From: Glycomyces sp. TRM65418
GTDB taxonomy: Bacteria > Actinomycetota > Actinomycetes > Mycobacteriales > Micromonosporaceae
DNA: 64,000 nt
Assembly (NCBI RefSeq): GCF_019710475.1
Contig: NZ_JAJFAX010000009.1
Span: 62,001-126,000, forward strand
Reading direction: 5' to 3'
In this document: in pieces, positions 24,509-32,142 of the stretch
How the letters are laid out: every line of letters begins with the position of its first letter
Numbering within the stretch: position 1 is the first letter of the stretch
Program-made: the position numbers and the translations under genes
The notes under the pieces: generated by a model
What the model saw: the letters and a program-made list of their open reading frames with translations, nothing else
Database searches by the model: none
Told to the model about the DNA's origin: nothing

Positions 24509-25627
24509 ATGAGCGGTGAGGCGGTGGGCCGGCGCGGGGCGCGGGGCTGGGCGGTGGACACGGCGCTGTTCGCGTTCGGCGTGTTCTCGTGGCTGTACAT
24601 CGTCGGGGAGCGGGTCAAGCTCGGGATGCCTTCCCCGTCTTGGCTGTTCGAGCTCGACCAGGTCGCCGGGCTGGCGGCGCTGGGTCTGCTGTGGGTGCGG
24701 CGGCGGTGGCCGACGCAGGCGGCCGTCGCGCTCGTGATCGCCTCGTCCTTCGCGGAGACCATCGCGTTCCCGTCGCTGGTCATGCTGTTCACGGTGATCG
24801 TGCGGCGTCCGCTGCGGACGGCGGCGATCGTGTACGCGGCGGCGCTGGCGGCCGCGGCGGTGTACCTGCTCGTGCGGCCCGACGAGCTGGGCTTCGCGGG
24901 CGGCATGGCGTTCGCGGTGGCCCTGTACGCGGCGGTGGCGGGCTGGGGCCTGTTCGTGCGCTACCGGCGCCAGTTGGAGGCCCGCGCGGCCGAGGCGGCA
25001 CGGGCCGAGCGCGAGCGGGCCCGGCAGCGGGCGCGCGACGAGCTGGCGCGGGAGCTGCACGATCTGCTCGGGCATCGGCTGTCGCTGCTGAGCCTGCACG
25101 CGGGCGCGATGGAGTACCGGCCGGACGCCCCGGCCGAGGAGCTGGCGCGCGCCGCCGGGGTCGTACGCGAGCAGTCGCATCTGGCGATGCGGGACCTGCG
25201 GGAGGTCATCGCGGTGCTGCGCGCCCCGATCGGGGAGCTGCCGCAACCGCGCATGTCCGACCTCAGGGCGCTCGTGGAGGAGGCGCGGCCCGGGATGCGG
25301 ATCGAGCTGATCGAGCGGGTGGAGGGCGAGGCCCCGGATCGCTCGGGCCGGACCGCGTACCGGATCGTGCAGGAGGCCTTGACGAACGCCCGCAAGCACG
25401 CCGAGGGAGCGCCGGTCGCCGTCGAGGTCGCGGGCGGGCCCGACGAGGGATTGACGGTGATCGTGGAGCACGGCCCGGGCCGGGACGCGGGACCGGACGG
25501 CGAGCGCCGCGGGCACGGCCTCATCGGCCTGGAGGAGCGCACGGCGCTCGCGGGCGGGCGACTCGAGTACGGGCCGACCGACGAGGGCGGATGGCGGGTG
25601 CGGGCGTGGCTACCCTGGACGGCATGA
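24509..25627 (+). CDS. NarL-type sensor histidine kinase
   Basis: A 372-aa kinase of the HisKA_3/NarX-like group. Five to six membrane segments fill residues about 15-150, with almost no extracytoplasmic loop, so the signal is probably sensed in or near the membrane. The phosphoacceptor is His184 in ARELHDLLGHRLS. The ATPase part shows YRIVQEALTNARKHAEG (N box) and GHGLIGLEER (G box). The ATG at 24509 is eight bases beyond TAGGTT (24496-24501), which suggests a leaderless start. It overlaps the response regulator by four bases. Confidence 0.92.
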   Translation: MSGEAVGRRGARGWAVDTALFAFGVFSWLYIVGERVKLGMPSPSWLFELDQVAGLAALGLLWVRRRWPTQAAVALVIASSFAETIAFPSLVMLFTVIVRRPLRTAAIVYAAALAAAAVYLLVRPDELGFAGGMAFAVALYAAVAGWGLFVRYRRQLEARAAEAARAERERARQRARDELARELHDLLGHRLSLLSLHAGAMEYRPDAPAEELARAAGVVREQSHLAMRDLREVIAVLRAPIGELPQPRMSDLRALVEEARPGMRIELIERVEGEAPDRSGRTAYRIVQEALTNARKHAEGAPVAVEVAGGPDEGLTVIVEHGPGRDAGPDGERRGHGLIGLEERTALAGGRLEYGPTDEGGWRVRAWLPWTA

Positions 25628-26295
25628 GCGAGCGCCCCGCCACCGCGGTCCTGGTCGTCGACGACGATCCGCTGGTGCGCGCCGGCCTGCGGATGATCCT
25701 CGGCGGGGCCGGGGACCTGGACGTCGTCGGCGAGGCCGGCAGCGGCGCCGAGGTGCCCGAGCTGGTGGCGCGGCTGCGGCCCGACGTGGTGCTCATGGAC
25801 CTGCACATGCCGGGCGTGGACGGCCTCACCGCCACCGAGCGGCTGCGCGCGTCCCCGGACGCGCCGGAAGTCCTGGTGCTCACCGCGTTCGAAGCCGACT
25901 GGCACGTGCGTCGGGCGCTGCGCGCCGGGGCGGGCGGGTTCCTCCTCAAGGACACCCCGCCGGCGGCGATCGTCGCGGCGGTGCGGCGGGTCGCGGCCGG
26001 GGAACCGGTCCTGTCGCCCGAGGTCACGCGGCGGCTCATCGGCATCGTCGCCGGCGGCCCGCCCGCGGACCGGCGTCGCGAGGCCCGGGACCGCCTGAGC
26101 GCGTTGCACCCCCGCGAGACCGAGGTGGCGGTCGAGGTCGGCCGCGGCTGCTCGAACGCGGAGATCGCCGCGGCCCTGCACCTGAGCGTGCCGACGGTGA
26201 AGACCCACGTGTCGGCGGCGCTCGCCAAGCTGGGCCTGAACAACCGGGTGCAGCTGGCGCTCCTGGTGCACGACGCGGGACTGGACGCTTCGTAG
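25624..26295 (+). CDS. NarL/FixJ-type response regulator
   Basis: A 223-aa regulator. Receiver domain: VLVVDDDPLVRAGLRMIL, phosphoacceptor Asp59 in VLMDLHMPGVDGL, VLTAFEAD and the conserved Lys in GFLLKDTPP. The C-terminal LuxR-type helix-turn-helix reads LHPRETEVAVEVGRGCSNAE and SVPTVKTHVSAALAKLGLNN. It is translationally coupled to the kinase. Targets are unknown, and no matching operator could be recognised nearby. Confidence 0.93.
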   Translation: MSERPATAVLVVDDDPLVRAGLRMILGGAGDLDVVGEAGSGAEVPELVARLRPDVVLMDLHMPGVDGLTATERLRASPDAPEVLVLTAFEADWHVRRALRAGAGGFLLKDTPPAAIVAAVRRVAAGEPVLSPEVTRRLIGIVAGGPPADRRREARDRLSALHPRETEVAVEVGRGCSNAEIAAALHLSVPTVKTHVSAALAKLGLNNRVQLALLVHDAGLDAS

Positions 26296-26446
26296 CGGGC
26301 GCCGGGCCGGACGGTCCGCCTCGACATCGGCCGTGTCGCGGCGGTCGAGCGCGGCCGCGTCACCGGCCTCGGCGCGCGCGGCAAGCGCACCGGCGCGATT
26401 CCCGGGCGGCACTGCGGCGCCGTCGCGGCTGACGAACGGTCCTCCA

Positions 26447-26481
26447 CAGTGCCATCGCATGCGCATGGCACACTGCGATGG
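26447..26481 (+). repeat. overlapping, mutually exclusive inverted repeats upstream of the TPR gene
   Basis: Pairing one: CAGTGCCAT (26447-26455) with ATGGCACACTG (26465-26475), one extra A. Pairing two: CCATCGCA (26452-26459) with TGCGATGG (26474-26481), a perfect 8-bp stem. They share bases, so only one can form in RNA at a time. They end 33 bases before the TPR gene start. They could be an operator or a switchable leader. The same bases read as DNA give two overlapping palindromes. Confidence 0.55.
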
Positions 26482-26513
26482 TCCGACGTCCCCTCTCACC
26501 CCAGGACAGGTCG

Positions 26514-29417
26514 ATGACCGACACCGACTCGCTGCGGCAGGAGCTGTACCGGATCCGCTCGCAGCTCAAGGGCGAAGCCCGCACGGCAGCCCTGGAAGCG
26601 CACCTCGAGAAGGTCGAGGCGCACGGCGACCAGATGCTGGTCAACCGGACGCTCACCGAGCTCGTGGACTGCTACGAGTACTCGACGGACTCCAGTCGCC
26701 TGATCGTGCCCTTCTCCCGCCTGCTGCGGGCCTACGACGAGGCCCCCGAGCACTTCGACGCGAGCCTCGTCCGCTCGGTGTACTGGCAGTTCAAATGGGT
26801 CGTGTACGACCTCATCGACCGCCCCGAGATCCCGCTGTCCTCCATCGAGGACTGGATGGAGGACTGGCGCGTCCGCTACGCCGAGGCCGGTCACTCGCTC
26901 CATCCGCTCCACGAGGCCGAGCACTGCCTCGCGCAGCACCTCGGCGACGCCGACCGCGCCGCCCGCGCGGCCGAAGCCCTGCACGCCACCGAGCCCGACG
27001 GCATGAGCGACTGCGCGGCGTGCCGCTGCGGTTACCTCGGGCGCGTCGCCTTCGCCGAAGGCGACCACCTGCGGGCGCTCGAGCACTGGCGGCCGGTCTT
27101 CGACGGCGGGATGCGGTGCATGCACGAGCCGCACCGGACACTCTCCTTCTCGACGTTCGCGGCGGCGCGGGCCGGCCGGCTCGACCAGGCCCGATCGGAC
27201 CACGTGCGGGGCTATCAGATGAGCCGCGGCAACGACGACATGGTGGCCTACATTGCTCGCCACATGCGGTTCTGCGCGTTCACCGGCAACGAGCCGAGGT
27301 CCCTGGAGATTTTGGCGGCCAACGCCTCGGCGTTCGCGGCGGCCATCGCGCCGCGCACGCGACTGGAAGTCCTGGAATCGCTCCAGTCGCTGTGCGACGC
27401 GCTCGTGGCCCGCGGCATGGGCGACGCCGACATGCCCGAGTACGAGGGCCGCATCCGGACCGCCGCCGAACTCCGCGCAGCGGTCGACCTCGAGCGGCGA
27501 GCCCTCTGCGAACGCTTCGACCGGCGCAACGGCACCAGCGCCGTATCGCGCGACTCGATGCGGCGCGTGGCACCGGCGGAGCCCTATCCGCATGTCCCGC
27601 TGGGGCTCAAGACCGCGCCGATGCCCGCGCCGCGCCCGTTCGAGCGGGAAGCGGCGGGCGGGCGAGCATCGGAGGCCGAGACGATGGAAGGGCTCCGGAC
27701 GGCGCTCGAGCGCGCCCGAGCGGCCACGGCGGCCTTCGCGGCGGACCACGCCCAGCGGTGGGCCGCGGTGGACCGCCTCGCCGCGGCGCTCGATGTCGCG
27801 CTGGCGCCGGGCGACGAAGCCGAGGTGCTGCTCGCCCGCATCGAACCAAACGGCGATGGCCAAGCGGCCCTCGCGCTCGCGGCACGGGCGCAAGACCTGT
27901 TCAGCGCCGCCGGACTGCCCGATCGGGCCCTCACCAACCGCGCCGCGACGCTGCAGTGGCGTCTCGGCGTCGAACCCGACGCGGTCCCCGCGGCGGCGGC
28001 GGCGGTCCTCGCCGAGGCCGCCGCGCTCGCCGACTCCCATCCGGTGGCGGCGCTCCGGGCCCGCGCCCTCGCGCACATCGCGCTGCTCGCCCACTGCCGG
28101 GTCGCGGGAACCGAACCGAGCGGCGAACTGCTGGCGGACGCCGCCGCAATCGACGCCGAACTGGCGTCCGACCCGGAGGAGCCGCGCTACAGCCAGGCCC
28201 GGGTGCGCCTCGCGCTGACGATGACCGGCTTCGCCACCGAGGCGCGAGCGCGCCTGGAGGCGATGCGGACGGCGTTCGAACTGGCGGTCGCCGGCGATCA
28301 CCACTACGAGACGTTCATCGCCTCGACCCAGTACGCGAGCCTGCTCAGCGGCTCCGGCGCGTTCGAAGCGGGCCTGGAGGCGGCCGAGACCGGCCTCGCC
28401 CGCGCCCAACCCGGCTACCCGCACTTCCCGATCGCGGCCCTGCACCTGACCGCCGCCGAATGCGCGACGAACCTGGACCGCCCCGCGAAAGCGGAGACCC
28501 ACGCCGTCCAGGCCGCGCACCACTACGACCGCGCCGCGGAGCACGGCTGCGCCGGAGTGGCGAGACACCTGCTCGGGGTCGCGCTCGCCGCGCAGGACCG
28601 GCACCCCGAAGCCGTGGTGATGCTCGAGGCGGCCCTGGAAGACCTTCCGGCGATGCCCGAAGAGGAGCACTGGCGGCTGGTCGACGCGCGCGCGATGCTG
28701 GCCCGGTCCCACGAGCGCCTCGCCGAGGCGCGGCCGGGGCTGGCCCACGCCCTCGAAGCGCTGCGGCTCATGGAAGGCGGTCTCGCCCATCCGGATCCGA
28801 CGCGGTACGCGCGGACGGCGCAGCTCGCCGGCCGGCTGCTGCAGTGGCTCGGCGAGCCCGGCGACGCCGCCCGCGCCTTCGGGCGTTCCGAACAGGCCTG
28901 GCGGGAACTGGGCGCACTGCCCGCGGCGGCCGACCCCGCACGCCGCGCCATATGGGCCGAACTGCGGCGCGACGCCGAGGACGAAGGCGCCGCACTCGAC
29001 GTCGCGAGCGCGCGCATGCGGGCCCTCGCCGAGGAACTGCGCTCGGAGTGGCAGCACGCGCAGCGGCCGCCGGAGCACCGTGCCGAGTGCCGCTTCGAGC
29101 TGGCGACGACGCTGCTGCAGCACGCGAACCTGCAACTGCCCGACGCGTCCGAGACCGGCCGCCTGGCGCTTGCTGAGCGGCGGCGGCTCCTCGAGCAGGC
29201 ATTGGCGGTCGCGGAGGACGGCGAGTACCTCCCGGGGCCGGGCGTGCAGGCCACCACGCAGCTCATGCTCTGCCTCGATGAGAGCGGCGAGCCGGAGGCG
29301 GCATCGGACGCGCTCGCGGAGGCCGCCTTCGCGCGCCTGGACCCCGAACCGCACCCGCTGCTGCGGCAGCAGTTGAAAGGCGCCCTGGCGCAAGTGCGGC
29401 GGCAGCGCGAAGGCTGA
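26514..29417 (+). CDS. large tetratricopeptide-repeat-like protein
   Basis: A 967-aa soluble helical protein, Ala/Glu/Leu-rich, with many repeat-like helix pairs. Examples are AEHCLAQHLGDADRAARAAE, FEAGLEAAETGLARAQPGY, AVVMLEAALEDLPAMPEEEH and GEPGDAARAFGRSEQAWREL. I see no signal peptide, membrane segment or enzymatic domain. Residues 360-400 (RVAPAEPYPHVPLGLK to EREAAGGRASEAETM) form a linker between an N-terminal and a C-terminal repeat half. A SDCAACRCG cluster near residue 160 could bind metal. It probably acts as a scaffold. The ATG at 26514 was chosen for its AGGACAGG; 26478 is an alternative. Confidence 0.75.
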   Translation: MTDTDSLRQELYRIRSQLKGEARTAALEAHLEKVEAHGDQMLVNRTLTELVDCYEYSTDSSRLIVPFSRLLRAYDEAPEHFDASLVRSVYWQFKWVVYDLIDRPEIPLSSIEDWMEDWRVRYAEAGHSLHPLHEAEHCLAQHLGDADRAARAAEALHATEPDGMSDCAACRCGYLGRVAFAEGDHLRALEHWRPVFDGGMRCMHEPHRTLSFSTFAAARAGRLDQARSDHVRGYQMSRGNDDMVAYIARHMRFCAFTGNEPRSLEILAANASAFAAAIAPRTRLEVLESLQSLCDALVARGMGDADMPEYEGRIRTAAELRAAVDLERRALCERFDRRNGTSAVSRDSMRRVAPAEPYPHVPLGLKTAPMPAPRPFEREAAGGRASEAETMEGLRTALERARAATAAFAADHAQRWAAVDRLAAALDVALAPGDEAEVLLARIEPNGDGQAALALAARAQDLFSAAGLPDRALTNRAATLQWRLGVEPDAVPAAAAAVLAEAAALADSHPVAALRARALAHIALLAHCRVAGTEPSGELLADAAAIDAELASDPEEPRYSQARVRLALTMTGFATEARARLEAMRTAFELAVAGDHHYETFIASTQYASLLSGSGAFEAGLEAAETGLARAQPGYPHFPIAALHLTAAECATNLDRPAKAETHAVQAAHHYDRAAEHGCAGVARHLLGVALAAQDRHPEAVVMLEAALEDLPAMPEEEHWRLVDARAMLARSHERLAEARPGLAHALEALRLMEGGLAHPDPTRYARTAQLAGRLLQWLGEPGDAARAFGRSEQAWRELGALPAAADPARRAIWAELRRDAEDEGAALDVASARMRALAEELRSEWQHAQRPPEHRAECRFELATTLLQHANLQLPDASETGRLALAERRRLLEQALAVAEDGEYLPGPGVQATTQLMLCLDESGEPEAASDALAEAAFARLDPEPHPLLRQQLKGALAQVRRQREG

Positions 29418-29514
29418 AGCGGACGCGGCGACGCCGCCTACGAGACGGCCGCCGTCAGGGTCGCCCCCGTCGACGGGCCGCGCCGTCGCCGCGGCCTCGC
29501 GGCCGGGGCGGTGC

Positions 29515-29847
29515 TCATTTGCGCGGCAGGGCCTCAGCGTAGGCCAGGCCGCGTTCGATCCAGGGGCGCAGCGTGTCCTCGGCGGCGCAGGTCGCCTCGT
29601 CGAGCTTGATCCAGCCGCGCATCTCGCCGCCCTTCATGACCATCGGCTCGGCGCCGGGCTCATTCAAGAGGTCCGCGTACTCGTCCTTGGGGACGCGGAC
29701 CATCGCGCCGCCCCCGCCGAGCGCGGCCGCGGCCATGTTGCCGTGGGCGAGCCAGGCGAGGCCGCCGAACATCCGCTTCTCCGTCACGTAGGGGCGGTTG
29801 TCGACGACCTCGCGCACGCGCTCGGCCAGTTGCTCGTCGTATGCCAT
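29515..29847 (-). CDS. TfoX N-terminal domain protein
   Basis: A 110-aa protein of the TfoX/Sxy N-terminal type: AERVREVVDNRPYVTEKRMF then GGLAWLAHGNMAAAALG, VRVPKDEYADLLNEPGAEPM and the C-terminal WIERGLAYAEALP. In gamma-proteobacteria the domain occurs in a competence regulator, but the short actinobacterial versions have no known role. The ATG at 29845-29847 starts the domain. It follows GH127 in the same direction with 36 bases between. Confidence 0.82.
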   Translation of the reverse strand: MAYDEQLAERVREVVDNRPYVTEKRMFGGLAWLAHGNMAAAALGGGGAMVRVPKDEYADLLNEPGAEPMVMKGGEMRGWIKLDEATCAAEDTLRPWIERGLAYAEALPRK

Positions 29848-29883
29848 GGCGCCAGGCTCCCACACGGCACCGACAACGGCCGT

Positions 29884-31803
29884 CTAACGAACCGAAGGGC
29901 ACTCGCGGATCCAGACGGCCATGGTGCCCTTGCCGCGGTTGCCCCACGCGTAGTACGGGACCGTGCGGATCTCGGTGGGCTTCGCGGTCGGGGCCCCTGT
30001 CCGGTAGAGACCGCCCTCGGCGGGCCGGTCGACCAGACCGGCGGCGACGACCTGGTCCCGGCCGTCGACGCGCTCGGTGTGGATCCCGCCGTCGCGCACG
30101 ATCACGAGATCCGGCACCGGCGCCTCGTTGTCGACCTCTTCGACGCAGTGGACGATCGGGCCGCGCTGGATCGCGACCTTGCCGCGCGCGGACTCGACGC
30201 GCGGGTCGGCCCGGACCAGGACCGGGGCCATCGGCAGCGTGAGGACGACGCGGTCGCCCGGGGCCCAGGTGCGGGCCAGGACCGCGTAGCCCTGCGCCGT
30301 CGTGTACGGCAGCACCGTGCCGTTGACGGCGATCGTCGGCGCGCCGACGGTCCACTCGGGCAGGCGCAGCCGCAGCGTCATGGCAAGGGGCGCTTCGAGG
30401 TCGAAGTCGAAGACGATGCGCCCGTCCCACGGGTAGGCGCTCTCCTGCTCGATCTGGACGCGGTTCCCGGCGTGGTCGAACTCGGCCGTGCCGGAGACGT
30501 AGAGGTTGACCGTCAAGCCGTCGCCGTCGGCGACGTACACGTACTGCTCCAGCGAAGCCAGGAGCCGGGCGAGGTTCGGCGGGCAGCAGGCGCAGTCGAA
30601 CCAGTCGCTGCGCTCGACCGTGCCGTCGCCGGCGAGCGGGTTGCCGTAGAAGAAGCGGGTGCCGTCGGCCGAGACGCCCGAGAGGACGCCGTTGTAGAGG
30701 GCCCGCTCCAGCACCTCGACGTACTTCGCCTCGCCGGTCAAGAGCATCATGCGGTGGGCCCAGAAGACCAGGCCGATCGCGGCGCAGGTCTCGGCGTAGC
30801 CGGTGCGGTCGGGCAGGTCGAACGCCGGGCCGAAGCCCTCGATGGACGGGTCCGAGCCGATCCCGCCGGTGACGTAGAGCTTGCTCGACACGAGGTCGTC
30901 CCAGAGGCGTTCGCACGCCGCCCGGAGCCCGGCGTCGCCGAGTTCGAGCGCGAGGTCGGCCATCGCGCAGTACTGGTACATGGCGCGCACCGCATGGCCC
31001 ACGACCGCGTCCTGCTCGCGCACCGGCGCGTGGGTCTGGTTGTACTCGCGGGAGCGCCGGTCGTCGCGCACGAGCGCGCCGTCGCCGCTCCAGGCCTTCC
31101 CGAAGTAGCCGACGTCGCCGCGGCGCTCGGCCTCGGCGTCGAAGTAGAACGGCTCCCGGCCCCGGTTCTCGATCAGGCGCGAAGCGAGGTCGAGGTAGCG
31201 GCGCTCCCCCGTGGCGCGGAAGAGCTTCACCAGCGCCAGCTCGATCTCCTGGTGGCCGTCGTAGCCGCCCTCGCAGGAGCCGCCGGGGCCGAACTCGCGG
31301 TCGATCAGGTCGGCGTAACGGCGCACCACGTCGAGCAGCGCGGTCTTGCCGGTGGCCTCGAAGTGGGCCACGCCCGCCTCGATGAGGTGGCCGGCGCAGT
31401 ACAGCTCGTGGGCGTCGCGCAGGTCGGTGAAGCGCTTCCCGGGCTTGACGGCGGTGAAGTAGCTGTTGAGGTACCCGTCCTCCTGCTGCGCCCCGGCGAG
31501 CAGGGCGATCGCCTCGTCGACGGCCGCTTCGAGTTCGGGGTCGTCCTCGCTCGCGAGCACGTAGCTCGCGGCCTCGATCCACTTGGCGACGTCGGACTCC
31601 CAGAAGATCGGGAACCGCTCGCGCTCGTCGTCGTCGTGGCTGCGGGGTTCGAGCCGCAGCGCCTCGAACTGGCCGCCCTCGCGCAGTCGCCGCTCCTGGT
31701 GCGGGATGGTCCCGGTGCGCACGATCGCGCGGCGCGGGGACCAGAACTCGTCGGCGATCGCCACGTCGGCGACGGGCAGGGCGGTCCGGTGAGGAGCGGG
31801 CAT
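29884..31803 (-). CDS. GH127 beta-L-arabinofuranosidase
   Basis: A 639-aa glycoside hydrolase of family 127. There is no signal peptide, so it acts inside the cell on imported oligosaccharides. The conserved DGYLNSYFTAVKPGKRF and NQTHAPVREQDAVVGHAVRA segments are present. The expected zinc/active-site residues line up with the characterised bifidobacterial enzyme: Glu322, Glu338 and Cys340 (in YAETCAAIG), then Cys406 and Cys407 in FDCACCPPNLAR. One of the Cys pair is the nucleophile in this family. It likely removes beta-L-arabinofuranose from plant glycoprotein glycans. No transporter is directly adjacent. Confidence 0.92.
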   Translation of the reverse strand: MPAPHRTALPVADVAIADEFWSPRRAIVRTGTIPHQERRLREGGQFEALRLEPRSHDDDERERFPIFWESDVAKWIEAASYVLASEDDPELEAAVDEAIALLAGAQQEDGYLNSYFTAVKPGKRFTDLRDAHELYCAGHLIEAGVAHFEATGKTALLDVVRRYADLIDREFGPGGSCEGGYDGHQEIELALVKLFRATGERRYLDLASRLIENRGREPFYFDAEAERRGDVGYFGKAWSGDGALVRDDRRSREYNQTHAPVREQDAVVGHAVRAMYQYCAMADLALELGDAGLRAACERLWDDLVSSKLYVTGGIGSDPSIEGFGPAFDLPDRTGYAETCAAIGLVFWAHRMMLLTGEAKYVEVLERALYNGVLSGVSADGTRFFYGNPLAGDGTVERSDWFDCACCPPNLARLLASLEQYVYVADGDGLTVNLYVSGTAEFDHAGNRVQIEQESAYPWDGRIVFDFDLEAPLAMTLRLRLPEWTVGAPTIAVNGTVLPYTTAQGYAVLARTWAPGDRVVLTLPMAPVLVRADPRVESARGKVAIQRGPIVHCVEEVDNEAPVPDLVIVRDGGIHTERVDGRDQVVAAGLVDRPAEGGLYRTGAPTAKPTEIRTVPYYAWGNRGKGTMAVWIRECPSVR

Positions 31804-32004
31804 GCGGGGGTTCCTTCTGACGCGGGGACGGAAAAGGTTTTCGGTCAGGTTACCCGCCCGGAAAGTTCGCGCTTACCGGGTTCTCAGGCAGCGGAATGCC
31901 CTGATTGCCGCTTCGTGACCGGGACCTCGGGCCGAAACCTCGGGGCCCGGTTCGCGAAGGCCTCGGGCGGCCGGATCGCCGCCGCGTTCGTTCCGAGAGC
32001 GCTC

Positions 32005-32037
32005 GTTCGCTCCCTGTTCACTGACGGTTGGTGGAAC
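32005..32037 (+). promoter_or_regulatory. PHO-box-like array of three 11-base direct repeats
   Basis: Three tandem 11-mers each start with GTT: GTTCGCTCCCT (32005-32015), GTTCACTGACG (32016-32026) and GTTGGTGGAAC (32027-32037). The middle one is close to the GTTCACC core of actinobacterial PhoP binding units. The array ends about 18 bases before a -10-like TAGCCT at 32055-32060, leaving the -35 region inside the array, as expected for activation by PhoP. The gene behind it encodes PhoX. Confidence 0.65.
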
Positions 32038-32142
32038 GGGTCACTCGCGACGCATAGCCTCCGGAATCGGAACGCGTCGGTCCGCCACCCCGCTCCGCGC
32101 ATCGGCGATCGTGTTCCGAACGTACTGCCATTGGAGTGCTGA

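Noticed and set aside
26496-29393. 965-codon open frame antisense to the TPR-like gene
   Set aside because: Arg/Gly/Val-rich shadow without motifs; the plus-strand frame shows helical repeat pattern and a ribosome site.
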